Shown here: piece by piece, positions 45,130 to 55,331 of the stretch
Layout: every line of letters begins with the position of its first letter
Position numbering within the stretch: position 1 is the stretch's first letter
Source: Giesbergeria anulus
GTDB taxonomy: Bacteria; Pseudomonadota; Gammaproteobacteria; Burkholderiales; Burkholderiaceae_C
Direction of reading: 5' to 3'
DNA: 64,000 bases
Assembly (NCBI RefSeq): GCF_900111115.1
Contig: NZ_FOGD01000002.1
Coordinates: forward strand, 434,001 to 498,000
Translations under genes and position numbers: made by a program
The notes under the pieces: generated by a model
What the model saw: only the letters and a program-made list of their open reading frames with translations
Told to the model about the DNA's origin: nothing
Databases searched by the model: none

Positions 45130-45929
45130 ACGCTGGCTCCTGTGTCTGCCGCTGCCGCTGGAGGATGGCTAGGCCGTCCCAAGTAGGCGGTAATGACGGC
45201 CTCGTTTTGCTGCACCGCCGCCGGGACATCCTCGGCAATCTTGGTACCAAAATCCAATACCGCAATGCGGTCACACAAGCCCATCACCAGTTTGACGTCG
45301 TGCTCAATCAACAGCACCGTCATGCCATCGTGGCGGATGGTTTGTACCAGCTCGCGCAGCCGGGCGGTTTCGGTGGCGTTCATGCCTGCCGCCGGTTCAT
45401 CCAAGGCCAGCAATTGCGGCTCGGTGGCCAGTGCGCGGGCAATTTCTAGGCGGCGCTGATCGCCATACGATAAATTGCGTGCAAGGGTGTCGGCAAAGCG
45501 CTCAATGCCCACATATTTGAGCAGTTCGTAAGCGCGCTCGGTAATCAGGTCTTCTTCCATGCGGGCAGCGCGGGTTTGCCAGAGGATAGAGAACAAATTG
45601 GCACGGGTACGAATATGGTGCCCAGTCATCACGTTCTCTAGCGCCGTCATTTCACGAAACAGGCGGATGTTTTGAAAGGTGCGTGCAATACCTGCCGCCA
45701 CGATTTGATCGGGGCTGCCCACAGGCAACTCGGTGCCATTGAACACCAGCTCACCGCCATCGGGCGTATAAGCGCCGGTCAACACATTAAAGAAGGTGGT
45801 TTTGCCTGCACCATTGGGGCCAATCAAGCCATAGATTTCACCCTTGCGGATGGTGAGCGACACCTCCGACAGCGCTTGCAAGCCACCAAAGCGCTTGGTA
45901 ATGTGGCGCGCTTCGAGCAAAGAGATCAT
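45126..45929 (-). CDS. livG: Branched-chain amino-acid ABC transporter ATP-binding protein LivG
   Basis: A 267-residue ATPase with the LivG-type Walker A GPNGAGKTTFFNVLTGAYTP, then IARTFQNIRLFREMTALENV, the LSYGDQRRLEIARAL signature, LALDEPAAGMNATE Walker B and the LLIEHDVKLVM segment. It overlaps both livM upstream (ATGA) and livF downstream, so the ATPases are made from one transcript. Confidence 0.95.
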   Translation of the reverse strand: MISLLEARHITKRFGGLQALSEVSLTIRKGEIYGLIGPNGAGKTTFFNVLTGAYTPDGGELVFNGTELPVGSPDQIVAAGIARTFQNIRLFREMTALENVMTGHHIRTRANLFSILWQTRAARMEEDLITERAYELLKYVGIERFADTLARNLSYGDQRRLEIARALATEPQLLALDEPAAGMNATETARLRELVQTIRHDGMTVLLIEHDVKLVMGLCDRIAVLDFGTKIAEDVPAAVQQNEAVITAYLGRPSHPPAAAADTGASV

Positions 45930-47026
45930 GGCGTGCCCTCCTTGCCCAGCACCTGCTGTGGGCGCGAATAGCGGCTATACGACGGAATCAAACCCGCCGG
46001 ACGCCACAGCATCATGCCAATCATCGCCAGCGAGAGCAGCAACATCCGCAGCACCTCTGGGTCAAGCAGCACCTGATTGAACACCGCCTGCTGCACCGGC
46101 ACGGCCAAGTGGCGCAAAATTTCTGGCAGAAAACTCAGCAGCAAAGCACCAGTAATCACCCCCGCCAGATTGCCCATGCCACCAAACACCACCATCGTCA
46201 GCACGGCAATCGACTCCATCAGCGAAAAGCTCTCTGGCGAGACAAACCCCTGAAAGGCCGCAAACAACCCACCGGCCACGCCGCCAAAGGTAGCCCCCAT
46301 ACCAAAGGCCAGCAGCTTCATGTTGCGTGTGTTGATGCCAATGGCCTTGGCTGCCAGCTCATCATCACGGATAGCAGCCCAAGCCCGGCCCATGCGCGAG
46401 ACCTGCATCCGCTGCACCAGCACGATGGACAGCACCACACAAATCAGAAACACGTAGTAATACAACAACAAAGAGTGGATGGTGATGCTCTCGCCAATCT
46501 TCAAGGGCCGCGAAATATCCCAGCCAAACAGCACCAGCGGGTCAATCATGTTGATGCCTTGGGGGCCATTGGTGATGTTGATGGGGTGGTTCAAGTTGTT
46601 CATGAAGATACGAACAATCTCGCCAAACCCCAGCGTGACGATAGCCAGATAGTCGCCCCGCAACCGCAGCGTCGGCAAGCCCAGCACCACCCCGGCTAGT
46701 GCGGCAAAACAAGCTCCCAGCGGCAGCACCACCCAAAACGGCCAGTGCAAATCAAACTGTGGTGAGCCTAAAAAGGCAAAGGTGTAAGCCCCCACGGCAT
46801 AAAAGGCGATGTAGCCCAAATCGAGCAGGCCCGCAAACCCCACCACCAAATTGAGGCCAATCGCCAACATGACATAGAGCATGGCAAAGTCGAGCACCCG
46901 CACCCAAGTGCGGCCAAACAGCAGCGCCAGCAGCGGCGCGCCCAGTGCCAATGCCAGCAACAACCAGCGGGCAGCCGCCGGGTTGCGCTTGCCAATCCAA
47001 GGCAGGGCCAGAGCAATATCGTTCAT
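45926..47026 (-). CDS. livM: Branched-chain amino-acid ABC transporter permease LivM
   Basis: The ATG at 47026 gives 366 residues with MNDIALALPWIGKRNPAAAR at the N-terminus and about nine transmembrane helices. LNLVVGFAGLLDLGYIAFYAVGAY and LPTLRLRGDYLAIVTLGFGEI are hallmark LivM segments, as is the cytoplasmic loop AIRDDELAAKAIGINTRNMK that contacts the ATPases. Its stop overlaps the livG start. Confidence 0.94.
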   Translation of the reverse strand: MNDIALALPWIGKRNPAAARWLLLALALGAPLLALLFGRTWVRVLDFAMLYVMLAIGLNLVVGFAGLLDLGYIAFYAVGAYTFAFLGSPQFDLHWPFWVVLPLGACFAALAGVVLGLPTLRLRGDYLAIVTLGFGEIVRIFMNNLNHPINITNGPQGINMIDPLVLFGWDISRPLKIGESITIHSLLLYYYVFLICVVLSIVLVQRMQVSRMGRAWAAIRDDELAAKAIGINTRNMKLLAFGMGATFGGVAGGLFAAFQGFVSPESFSLMESIAVLTMVVFGGMGNLAGVITGALLLSFLPEILRHLAVPVQQAVFNQVLLDPEVLRMLLLSLAMIGMMLWRPAGLIPSYSRYSRPQQVLGKEGTP

Positions 47027-47039
47027 GGTGTGTGGCCCC

Positions 47040-47972
47040 TCAGGCGCGGTCGGCCACGCGCTCACCCAGCAAGCCCGTGGGGCGGAAGATGAGCACGATG
47101 CCGAGAATAATGAAAGCAAAAATATCTTGGTAGGCGGAATTGAGGTAGCCAAAAGTCCAGTCGCCGATATAGCCTGCGCCAATCGACTCCACCAGCCCCA
47201 GCACCAAACCACCCACCACGGCACCAGCCAAATTGCCAATGCCGCCCAGCACCGCTGCGGTAAACGCCTTGAGCCCCGGAATAAAGCCCATTGCGTAATG
47301 GGCCACCCCATAGTTGGCCGAATACATCATCCCGGCAATCGCTGCCAGCGCCGACCCCAAAATAAAGGTGATGGAGATGATGCGGTTGGTATCTACCCCC
47401 ATCAGGCTAGCGACACGGTGGTTCTCTGCCGTGGCACGCATGGCCCGACCCAACGAGGTTTTATTTACCAAAAACAGCAACCCCACCATCAGCGTGGCCG
47501 ATACCAGCAAAATGATGATTTGCACTGGGGTGATAAACACCCCAGCCACCGGTTGCAAGGGCGTACTCGACACCAACGACGGAAAGGTGTGGTAGTTGCG
47601 CCCCCAAATAATCATGGCCAGCGTTTGCAGCAGAAAAGACACCCCAATGGCCGTAATCAGCGGTGCCAAACGCGGCGCATTGCGCAAACGGCGGTAAGCG
47701 GTGCGCTCAATGGCATAGCCCAAGGCCATGCACACCGCCATCGCCACCAGCAAGCCGATCAGCAAGGTAGGTATGGCCCCCAGCCCCGGCGCATGGAGCA
47801 GCAAAAAATTGACGGTGGAGTAAGCCACCAAGGCTCCCACCATCAACACGTCACCATGGGCAAAGTTAATCAGGCCCAAAATGCCGTAGACCATCGTGTA
47901 GCCTAGGGCAATGAGCGCATAAACACTGCCCACCACCAGACCATTGACAATTTGCTGGAGCAGGGTTTCCAT
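47040..47972 (-). CDS. livH: Branched-chain amino-acid ABC transporter permease LivH
   Basis: The ATG at 47972 (METLLQQIVNGLVVGSVYAL) gives 310 residues, the usual LivH length; a start 36 bases upstream is less likely. The segments ALGYTMVYGILGLINFAHGD, RRLRNAPRLAPLITAIGVSF, RAMRATAENHRVASLMGVDT and the GGIGNLAGAVVGG loop are classic LivH. It is 13 bases upstream of livM on the same strand. Confidence 0.94.
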   Translation of the reverse strand: METLLQQIVNGLVVGSVYALIALGYTMVYGILGLINFAHGDVLMVGALVAYSTVNFLLLHAPGLGAIPTLLIGLLVAMAVCMALGYAIERTAYRRLRNAPRLAPLITAIGVSFLLQTLAMIIWGRNYHTFPSLVSSTPLQPVAGVFITPVQIIILLVSATLMVGLLFLVNKTSLGRAMRATAENHRVASLMGVDTNRIISITFILGSALAAIAGMMYSANYGVAHYAMGFIPGLKAFTAAVLGGIGNLAGAVVGGLVLGLVESIGAGYIGDWTFGYLNSAYQDIFAFIILGIVLIFRPTGLLGERVADRA

Positions 47973-47999
47973 CAGTGCATCTTTAACAAGGCTTGCGAA

Positions 48000-48015
48000 A
48001 CCCGGCAAGCCGGGT
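48000..48015. other. Perfect inverted repeat between the substrate-binding gene and livH
   Basis: ACCCGGC (48000-48006), AA, then GCCGGGT (48009-48015) form a compact hairpin with no T run, 23 bases after the substrate-binding protein gene. Such hairpins commonly protect the upstream mRNA, so that the binding protein is made in excess of the permeases; this is an inference. Confidence 0.5.
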
Positions 48016-48038
48016 GCGTGATTCTCTGAGAAGGCAGA

Positions 48039-49151
48039 TTACGGCAAAGGCTCCCACTTGCCCGCCTTGAGCTGGTACACCGTCACAGCGCCGTCTTTGA
48101 TGTCTCCCTTGGCATCAAAAGCCACGGTGCCAATCACACCGGGAAAGTTAACCTTGCCCAACTGGGCCGTATATTTAGCAGGTTCGGCAGAGTTGGCCGC
48201 CTTCATGGCCTCGATCAGGGCCGAAGTGGCATCGTAGGCATAGGGGGCATAAATTTGCACGGGCGCATTAAAGCGCTTGCTGTAGCGGGCATTAAAGTCT
48301 TTGCCGCCCGGCATCTGCTCTAGCGGCAGGCCCGGCTGGGTGCAGTAGGCATTGGCACTGATGGCGTCGCCCGCCAGCTTGATGATCTCGCTGGTGCAAC
48401 CACCATCGCCAGTGATGAACTTGGTGTTCAGGCCCAACTGCTTGATCTGCTTGAGCATCGGGCCGCCTTGGCTGTCCATGCCGCTGTACACAATCACATC
48501 GGGGTTTTGTGCTTTGACGCGGGTCAGAATGGCTTGGAAGTCGGTGGCCTTGTCGCTGGTGAACTCACGCCCGGTCACGGTGCCGCCGTTGGCCTTGACG
48601 GCTTTTTCCACCTCGTCGGCCAAGCCTTGGCCGTAGGCGGTACGGTCATCAATGATGGCAATTTTCTTGCCCAGTTTGGTGGCTGCATATTTGCCAATAG
48701 ACAGGCCCTGTTGCACATCATTGGCAATGGTGCGGAAGGTGGCCTTGAAGCCTTGCTGGGTCAGCTTGGGGTTGGTGGAGGCGGGAGAGACTTGGGGCAG
48801 GCTGGCATCGTTGTAGATGCGCGAGGCCGGAATGGAGGCTCCAGAGTTCAGGTGGCCCACCACGCCCTTAACGCCACTATCGGCCAGCCGCTGTGCCACG
48901 GTGGTAGCGGTGCGCGGGTCAGCTTGATCGTCTTCGGCTTGCAGTTCAAACTTCACCTTCTTGCCTGCCAGAGTCACGCCTTTGGCGTTGTACTCTTCAA
49001 TCGCCAAACGGGCACCGTTTTCGATGTCCTTGCCCAAGTGGGCTTGGCTGCCTGTCAAGGGGGCGGCCACCCCAATTTTGACGACTTCCTGTGCTTGGGC
49101 TACCGAAGTGAGCAAACCCAAAATGGCGATGGAGACGAGACTACGCTTCAT
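48039..49151 (-). CDS. Branched-chain amino-acid ABC transporter substrate-binding protein
   Basis: A periplasmic binding protein of 370 residues with a signal peptide (MKRSLVSIAILGLLTSVAQA), then EVVKIGVAAPLTGSQAHLGK and an ENGARLAIEEYNAKG segment, all typical of LivJ/LivK-type receptors. The hinge region VIVYSGMDSQGGPMLKQIKQ is present. GGGGA lies eight bases before the ATG. It is first in the transporter operon, followed by a hairpin and livH; the ligand may be a branched-chain amino acid or a related compound. Confidence 0.93.
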   Translation of the reverse strand: MKRSLVSIAILGLLTSVAQAQEVVKIGVAAPLTGSQAHLGKDIENGARLAIEEYNAKGVTLAGKKVKFELQAEDDQADPRTATTVAQRLADSGVKGVVGHLNSGASIPASRIYNDASLPQVSPASTNPKLTQQGFKATFRTIANDVQQGLSIGKYAATKLGKKIAIIDDRTAYGQGLADEVEKAVKANGGTVTGREFTSDKATDFQAILTRVKAQNPDVIVYSGMDSQGGPMLKQIKQLGLNTKFITGDGGCTSEIIKLAGDAISANAYCTQPGLPLEQMPGGKDFNARYSKRFNAPVQIYAPYAYDATSALIEAMKAANSAEPAKYTAQLGKVNFPGVIGTVAFDAKGDIKDGAVTVYQLKAGKWEPLP

Positions 49152-49315
49152 GAATATTTCCCCTGAATCAAGATCAATGGTGAATGAAAGCTGTACGCAA
49201 AAAGCACCCTCAACGGCAGCGTCGAGGGACGCTCAGACTATACGCAAAAACCATGCCTTACCTATGGATTTTGTAGCAAGGGTATGCCCTGAGCTTGGCA
49301 CCGATAATGGCCCCC

Positions 49316-50713
49316 ATGACTTCCACCGCCGCGCACCGCGCCACCGACTTCAGCGCCTTGGCGCTCAGCCCGGCCACCTTGGCCAATCTGCAACAACTGG
49401 GCTACTTGCAAATGACCCCAATCCAAGCGGCCAGCCTGCCTGCCGCCTTGCAGGGGCAAGACCTGATTGCCCAAGCCAGCACCGGCAGCGGCAAAACCGC
49501 CGCTTTTGGGCTGGCTCTGCTGGCCCGGCTCAATCCGCGCTGCTTTGGCGTGCAAGCTTTGGTACTGTGCCCGACGCGCGAGCTGGCCGACCAAGTGAGT
49601 GCAGAAATCCGCCGTTTGGCCCGTGCCGAAGACAACATCAAGGTCGTCACGCTGTGTGGCGGCGTGCCGCTGCGCGGGCAAGCGCAAAGCCTATCGCATG
49701 GCGCGCACATTGTGGTGGGCACACCGGGGCGCGTCATGGATCACCTAGAGCGCCAAAATCTGTCTCTGGATCAGCTCAACACCTTGGTGCTGGACGAAGC
49801 CGACCGAATGCTGGACATGGGCTTTTTTGACGATATTGCCACCGTGGCCCGCCAATGCCCCAAAGTGCGCCAGACGCTGCTGTTTTCGGCCACCTACCCC
49901 GAAGGCATTGCCAAACTCAGCCAGCAGTTCATGAAAAACCCGCAGCAAATCACCGTGCAGGCGCAGCACAGCGCCAGCAAAATTGACCAGCGCTGGTTTG
50001 AAGTGAAAGAAAGCCAGCGCTTGCACGCCGTAGGCCAGTTGCTGGCGCATTTTCGGCCAGAGTCCACGCTGGCGTTTTGCAACACCAAGCAGCAATGCCG
50101 CGATTTGGTCGAGGTATTGCAGGCGCAGGGTGTGGGCGCACTGGCCCTGTATGGCGAGTTAGAGCAGCGCGAGCGTGACCAAGTGCTGGTGCAGTTTGCC
50201 AACCGCAGTTGCGCGGTGCTGGTAGCCACCGACGTGGCAGCACGCGGCTTGGACATTGCCCAGTTAGCGGCTGTGATCAACGTCGATGTCACGCCCGACC
50301 CGGAGGTGCATATCCACCGCATTGGCCGCACGGGCCGGGGCGATGCCGAAGGCTTGGCGCTCAATTTGGTCAGCATGGACGAGATGGGCAGCGTGGGCAA
50401 AATCGAAGTATTGCAAGGCCGCCCCTCCGAATGGACACCGCTGGCCGAACTCACCCCTGCCCCCGGTGGCCCGCTGCTGCCCCCGATGGCCACGGTGCAA
50501 ATCATTGGCGGGCGCAAAGAAAAAATCCGCGCTGGCGATGTGCTGGGCGCTCTGACCGGCGAGATGGGCTTTACGCGCGAGCAGGTGGGCAAAATCAACG
50601 TCAATGAGTTCTCGACCTATGTGGCGGTAGAGCGGGGCATTGCCGAGCAGGTAGTGCATCGTCTCAACACAGGTCGCGTCAAAGGTAAGAGCGTTAAGGC
50701 ACGGCTGGTATAA
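49316..50713 (+). CDS. dbpA: ATP-dependent RNA helicase DbpA (DEAD-box)
   Basis: DbpA unwinds RNA in 50S ribosome assembly, guided by 23S rRNA hairpin 92. The 465-residue protein (start MTSTAAHRATDFSALAL, with an ATG nine bases further upstream also possible) has the Q motif near the start, Walker A ASTGSGKT, PTRELADQV, DEAD in VLDEADRMLD, SAT, and the C-terminal helicase part with HRIGRTGRGDAEGLAL. The last 75 residues form the DbpA RNA-binding domain (VQIIGGRKEKIRAGDVLGAL). It is divergent from the transporter operon. Confidence 0.94.
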   Translation: MTSTAAHRATDFSALALSPATLANLQQLGYLQMTPIQAASLPAALQGQDLIAQASTGSGKTAAFGLALLARLNPRCFGVQALVLCPTRELADQVSAEIRRLARAEDNIKVVTLCGGVPLRGQAQSLSHGAHIVVGTPGRVMDHLERQNLSLDQLNTLVLDEADRMLDMGFFDDIATVARQCPKVRQTLLFSATYPEGIAKLSQQFMKNPQQITVQAQHSASKIDQRWFEVKESQRLHAVGQLLAHFRPESTLAFCNTKQQCRDLVEVLQAQGVGALALYGELEQRERDQVLVQFANRSCAVLVATDVAARGLDIAQLAAVINVDVTPDPEVHIHRIGRTGRGDAEGLALNLVSMDEMGSVGKIEVLQGRPSEWTPLAELTPAPGGPLLPPMATVQIIGGRKEKIRAGDVLGALTGEMGFTREQVGKINVNEFSTYVAVERGIAEQVVHRLNTGRVKGKSVKARLV

Positions 50714-50744
50714 GACTCGTCTGTTCAACGATTCTTCACGGCCC

Positions 50745-51713
50745 ATGCCTACACCTCCACCATCATCGAGCGCACTGCCCGCTTGGATGACACCACGCAA
50801 TCTGCTGTGGGCCTCTGTGGGCATGGCCCTGACCACCATGGCCCTCAAAACGATGGCGTGGTACATCACCGGCTCGGTGGGGCTGCTCTCGGATGCGATG
50901 GAATCGGTGGTCAATCTGGCCAGCGCCATGTTTGGCGTAACGATGGTGACGCTGGCGGCCCAGCCTGCCGACGACAACCACCCCTATGGGCACCACAAGG
51001 CAGAGTATTTTTCCTCCGCCTTTGAAGGGATGCTGATTTTTGTCGCCGCCGGAGCCATTTTGTGGACGGCCATAGAGCGCCTGCTCGCACCGCAGCCGCT
51101 GGAGCAAGTGGGCTGGGGGTTGGCGCTATCGGTGTTTAGCTCACTGCTCAATGGCGGCTTGGCTTGGGTGATGCTGCGCGCCTCACGCCAGCACCGCTCC
51201 ATCGCTTTAGAGGCTGATGCGCGCCATTTGTTCACCGATGTCTGGACTTCCGCCGGGGTCGTGTTGGGTTTAGGTGCCGTGGCCCTGACCGGCTGGAACT
51301 GGCTTGACCCCGTGGTGGCTATTGGTGTGGCCCTCAACATCTTGCGAGAAGGAGCACATCTGATCTGGCGCTCCTCGCAAGGCCTGATGGATGAAGCGGT
51401 GGAACCAGACGTGCGCGACACTATCCAGCAAACTTTGACCACTTTTTTACACCAACACAATGCCAGTACAACACCATCGGGTTGTGTACGCTTTGACCAC
51501 ATCACCACGCGCATGGCAGGCCAGCGCCGTTTTGTCGATTTGCATATGCACATTCCCGGCCATTGGACACTCAGCCATGCCGCCGAGCTGCGCGGCCAAG
51601 TAGAACAGGCACTGATGGCGGCTGTGCCCGGCTTGCGCACCACCATTGAGCTGCTGCCTTGTAATGTTGAAGCCTACCTAGACCCGGTAGCTGCCCCGGA
51701 GTCCCATCCATGA
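50745..51713 (+). CDS. Cation diffusion facilitator family transporter
   Basis: A 322-residue membrane protein with six helices and a C-terminal cytoplasmic domain, the CDF layout for efflux of divalent cations such as Zn2+, Fe2+ or Mn2+. The second transmembrane segment carries [12 protein letters not shown] near residue 50 and the fifth [16 protein letters not shown], which hold the metal-binding Asp, His and Glu residues. [13 protein letters not shown] is the loop after TM2. The C-terminal domain has [15 protein letters not shown]. Its stop overlaps the dtd start (ATGA). Confidence 0.92.
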   Translation: MPTPPPSSSALPAWMTPRNLLWASVGMALTTMALKTMAWYITGSVGLLSDAMESVVNLASAMFGVTMVTLAAQPADDNHPYGHHKAEYFSSAFEGMLIFVAAGAILWTAIERLLAPQPLEQVGWGLALSVFSSLLNGGLAWVMLRASRQHRSIALEADARHLFTDVWTSAGVVLGLGAVALTGWNWLDPVVAIGVALNILREGAHLIWRSSQGLMDEAVEPDVRDTIQQTLTTFLHQHNASTTPSGCVRFDHITTRMAGQRRFVDLHMHIPGHWTLSHAAELRGQVEQALMAAVPGLRTTIELLPCNVEAYLDPVAAPESHP

Positions 51714-52195
51714 TCAGCCTGTTACAGCGCGTGCGCCAAGCCCATGTCGAGATTGAGGGCCAAGTGGTAGGCCAAATTGGCCCCGGTGTGCTGGTGCTGC
51801 TGTGTGCCGAGCGTGGCGACAGCCCCGCCGAGGCCCAAAAATTGCTGACCAAGTTGCTCAAACTGCGCATCTTTAGTGATGAGGCAGGCAAGATGAACCG
51901 CAGCGTGCAAGATGTGCAGGGTGGCTTGCTGATCGTGAGCCAATTCACGCTGGCCGCCAATACCAGCGCCGGCAACCGGCCCAGCTTTACCCAAGCGGCA
52001 GCCCCCGAAGACGGGCGGCGCTTGTATGACTATTTTGTCGCCCAAGCCCGCGCCCAGCATCCACTGGTGCAAACGGGCCAGTTTGCCGCCGATATGCAAG
52101 TGCATTTGGTCAACGATGGCCCAGTGACCATTCCGTTGCGCATCGCACCCACGGCCCTACAAACCGCAGGGATGGGGGCCGCTCAGTTGGCGTAG
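51710..52195 (+). CDS. dtd: D-aminoacyl-tRNA deacylase
   Basis: Dtd removes D-amino acids wrongly attached to tRNA. The 161-residue protein has [20 protein letters not shown] at the start, [14 protein letters not shown], the active-site [17 protein letters not shown] loop and the cross-subunit NDGPVTIPL near residue 137, all DTD signatures. The ATG overlaps the CDF stop. Its 3' end overlaps gspD on the opposite strand by 13 bases (52183-52195), so the two transcripts converge. Confidence 0.95.
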   Translation: MISLLQRVRQAHVEIEGQVVGQIGPGVLVLLCAERGDSPAEAQKLLTKLLKLRIFSDEAGKMNRSVQDVQGGLLIVSQFTLAANTSAGNRPSFTQAAAPEDGRRLYDYFVAQARAQHPLVQTGQFAADMQVHLVNDGPVTIPLRIAPTALQTAGMGAAQLA

Positions 52196-54678
52196 TACGA
52201 TGGCTGCGCCACCGATTGCGGCTTGGCCGTAGGCAGCTCAAAGGCACCGGCAGGCAAAGCATCGCTGTTCAGCGCCGGGGTGGTGGTATTGCCCAGCAAC
52301 ATACCGCGCAGCTTTTGCAGGCTTTCTTGGAACGAGCCGGTCAGGCGCTCGCCCTCGGCGCGGCTGGTCACAATGTAGGGCGTGATGGTGATGAGCAGCT
52401 CGGTTTTGTCGCGCACCTTTTTGGTCGAGCCAAACAAGCCGCCCAAAATCGGGATATCTTTAAAACCCGGCACCCCAGTGCTGGTGTTGTTGCCTTTGCT
52501 CTGAATCAGGCCCGCCAGCATGATGGTTTTGCCGTTCTCAATGGTCACATCGGTGGTCACTTTGCGCTTAGAGAAGCTCGGATACTCTGAGCCCCCAGTG
52601 GAGACAGAATTGCCCAAGCTGCTCACTTCTTGCGCAATGCTCAACGACACATTGCCCGAAGCGGTAATGCTGGGCTTGACCTCCAGCAAAATGCCGGTGG
52701 GGCGGTACTGCACCGAGTTGGAGGTGGAGAACGAACTACCACTGAGCAAACTGCCACTGCTGGGGGTAGACACCGTTTGCGTAATCACCGGAATCTCATC
52801 GCCCACTTCTACCTTGGCAATTTTGCCGTCGCTGGCCAGCACATGGGGCGTAGACAGGATGTTGACATCGGTATCTTGGCCCAACAAATTGAGCATACCA
52901 ATCACCTGCCCAGCGCTGCCAAAAACAGCATAGTTCAGGCCAGTGCTTGAACCTGTTACCGCAGGTGTCGCCCCACCGGGACTACTAACACCGGGCTTAA
53001 TAGCCCCCTCCAGCCCGACAAAGCCCGGCCAGCTCTTGCCGTTGCGCGACAACGCCGATTTGAGCCACCACTCCACACCATATTGCAGGGTATCGGTGAG
53101 CGTCACTTCGGCCACCATCACCTGAATCAGCACTTGGCGCGGCACCGAGTCGAGGCGCTCTAGCACCTTGCGAATCTGCTGATAATCTTGTGCTGAAGCA
53201 CGGATGATGAGCGAGTTGGTCACATCATCGGCAATCACCTGCACCGAGCCACCCAGCCCGGTGCCTGTCCCGGTGCTACCGGGTGTGCCGGGCACGTTGC
53301 TGCCGCGCTCAATGGTGCGTGTGGTGCCTGCCGCCGCTGTATTGGCTGTACTGGCTATTGTTCCCCCCAAGCCCCCAGCGCCACCACCACCGCCGGCACT
53401 AGAGCTACCAAAAGCCGAGCTGTTGGCCGATGGCAAGGTCGAGGCCCCGGAGTTGCTGGCTGCCGGTGCAGCGGCCCCACCAAACAGTTGCTGCAAAATG
53501 CCCGACAGATGCTGGGCATTGCTGTTGACCACCGGATAAACGTGCACATAGGCCCCCAAGCCATTGCGTGGCTCGGTATCTAGCGTTTTTGTCCACTGCT
53601 CGGCGGCCTGCATCAGCTTGTCGTTGGCCGTGGCTACCAAGAGGGCGTTCATGCGCACCACGGGCAGAACATAAACCTTGTTGGCATCCGTGCCCGCCCA
53701 GTTAAACAGGCCGGAGGTTTTAAACAGGCCATCAATCTCCTTGGCCATATCGTTGGCCTCGGCGTGCTCTAGCGGCAGCAGCTTGATCTGGACATGGTTG
53801 AAGTAATCCACATCCAGTGTTTTCACCATATCGACAATTTTGTCTACGTTGGCCTGCCGGTCGGCCACGATCAGGTGCTTGTTGGTCGGATCGTTGGTAA
53901 TGGCCGCCTGTGACCCGACAAAATTGCGCAGGGTATTGACAAGCTGGTTGGCTTGCACAAAACGCAGCGGAATGATCTGCATCACCACCGAGCCTGCACC
54001 TACGCCTTGGCCGCTCAAAGAATCACGCACCGCCGCCGCATCGCGCAGCACCTTGTAGGTCTTGCCTTGGCGCACGATGGCAATATTGCTGGTAGACAAG
54101 GCCGTCTCTAGCGCGCTAAAGATGTCGGCCATGCTGATGGCCCCGGTGCTCTTGAGCGTAATACGGCCCTGTACTGACGGATCAATGATGTAGTCGAGCT
54201 TGAGGATGTCGCCCAGCACCACCTGCAACACGTCGTAAATGTCGGCGTTGTCAAACTTGAGCGTCACGCCGGGGTTGGGGGTGTTAGACAGCTCGGCACC
54301 TGCATTGCCGGTAGGCGCTGCGGTTCGAGCTGGCGGCACAGGCGTGGCAGCAAGGGCTGGAGTGGCAGCCAGCGGCTGAGTAGCTACGGGCGTTGGTGCT
54401 GCCGGTGCGGGTGCTGGGGCCACTGGCGCAGGTTTAGCTTTGTTGAGTAGTGTAGACAGCGTGGTTGCACTAGCAGCCGTGGGTGCAGTGGCATCTGCTG
54501 CTGGCGTTGGCGTTGGCGCTGGTGCCGGATTGGCTGCCTGCATGGGCAGGCCGGTAAACGGATTGACCATGACCGGCGGCTGCTGCGCCAGCACGCTAGG
54601 AGCCATCAAGGCCACGCCGGGCACCAACAGACTGGCAAGGGCGATTTTGCGCAGCATGAAAGAGGGTAGTTTGTTCAT
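52183..54678 (-). CDS. gspD: Type II secretion secretin GspD
   Basis: GspD forms the outer-membrane channel. The 831-residue protein has a signal peptide ([20 protein letters not shown]), a Pro/Ala-rich linker (about 40-130), N0-N3 domains with [20 protein letters not shown] and the repeated [17 protein letters not shown] type segments, a long Gly/Ser/Thr-rich insert (about 405-470), and the secretin core with [38 protein letters not shown] and the [20 protein letters not shown] lip motif. It shares one base with the gspM stop. Unusually, it is last in the operon. Confidence 0.95.
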   Translation of the reverse strand: MNKLPSFMLRKIALASLLVPGVALMAPSVLAQQPPVMVNPFTGLPMQAANPAPAPTPTPAADATAPTAASATTLSTLLNKAKPAPVAPAPAPAAPTPVATQPLAATPALAATPVPPARTAAPTGNAGAELSNTPNPGVTLKFDNADIYDVLQVVLGDILKLDYIIDPSVQGRITLKSTGAISMADIFSALETALSTSNIAIVRQGKTYKVLRDAAAVRDSLSGQGVGAGSVVMQIIPLRFVQANQLVNTLRNFVGSQAAITNDPTNKHLIVADRQANVDKIVDMVKTLDVDYFNHVQIKLLPLEHAEANDMAKEIDGLFKTSGLFNWAGTDANKVYVLPVVRMNALLVATANDKLMQAAEQWTKTLDTEPRNGLGAYVHVYPVVNSNAQHLSGILQQLFGGAAAPAASNSGASTLPSANSSAFGSSSAGGGGGAGGLGGTIASTANTAAAGTTRTIERGSNVPGTPGSTGTGTGLGGSVQVIADDVTNSLIIRASAQDYQQIRKVLERLDSVPRQVLIQVMVAEVTLTDTLQYGVEWWLKSALSRNGKSWPGFVGLEGAIKPGVSSPGGATPAVTGSSTGLNYAVFGSAGQVIGMLNLLGQDTDVNILSTPHVLASDGKIAKVEVGDEIPVITQTVSTPSSGSLLSGSSFSTSNSVQYRPTGILLEVKPSITASGNVSLSIAQEVSSLGNSVSTGGSEYPSFSKRKVTTDVTIENGKTIMLAGLIQSKGNNTSTGVPGFKDIPILGGLFGSTKKVRDKTELLITITPYIVTSRAEGERLTGSFQESLQKLRGMLLGNTTTPALNSDALPAGAFELPTAKPQSVAQPSYYAN

Positions 54679-55331
54679 TATTGTGGCTTACGAGAATTCG
54701 GAAGATCGCGGTTGTTTTTGGCAGTGGCTGCGGCTGCGGCTACGGTTTCCAGCGCGGCTGGCATGGGTTTCATGTGCAGGCTGGTCAGGCGCATGGTGAT
54801 ATCGAGCTGCTGGCCGCCGCGCTGTGGGTCGGGCACCACCTTGAGCTCCAGATTTTCGATGCCCAGCGTCTTGGGCGCTTGGGCCAAGGCCGCTTGCAGG
54901 CGGGGCAACTGCTGCGGCACCCCCTGAAAATGGGCAGTCAGGGAGATACGGTTTACCACCGTATTGACCGGCTTGTCTTGCAGGTCGGTGAATTGCACGC
55001 CATCAAAATACAGCGATTGCAGCATAGGCTGCAACTGGCCCTGCATGGCTTGCAGCGCCTCTTGCGCGTTAGCGTGGACAAAGACCTTTTGCTGCACAGT
55101 CTGAAAATCAGCGTTTAGCTTGTCATGGCTAGCCACGATTTTTTCGTTCAGTGCGAGGATGCTTTCGTTGTTTTCTGCCGTCAGTTGCTGATCGACCACT
55201 TCTTCGCGCTTTTCAAGATAAGGCCCCAGATGCTCATCGAACAAAGAGGCCAGCAGCAGTACAACCACCACCGGAAAAGCAAAGTATTTGATGCCGTGTT
55301 CACGGTACACACGTTGGGCCGCACGTTTCAT
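54678..55331 (-). CDS. gspM: Type II secretion protein GspM
   Basis: A 217-residue inner-membrane protein with a short cytoplasmic start (MKRAAQRVYREHGIKYFAFP), one transmembrane helix near residues 17-32 and a periplasmic domain with a coiled-coil-like stretch followed by a ferredoxin-like part (NRISLTAHFQGVPQQLPRLQ). GspM proteins are poorly conserved, so identity rests mainly on its place between gspL and gspD; it binds GspL in the assembly platform. It overlaps gspL by four bases (ATGA). Confidence 0.85.
   Translation of the reverse strand: MKRAAQRVYREHGIKYFAFPVVVVLLLASLFDEHLGPYLEKREEVVDQQLTAENNESILALNEKIVASHDKLNADFQTVQQKVFVHANAQEALQAMQGQLQPMLQSLYFDGVQFTDLQDKPVNTVVNRISLTAHFQGVPQQLPRLQAALAQAPKTLGIENLELKVVPDPQRGGQQLDITMRLTSLHMKPMPAALETVAAAAATAKNNRDLPNSRKPQ

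Noticed and set aside
46881-47906. Long plus-strand open frame across livM and livH
   Set aside because: Its His/Gln/Arg-rich translation is the mirror of membrane-protein codons; no start site or family features.
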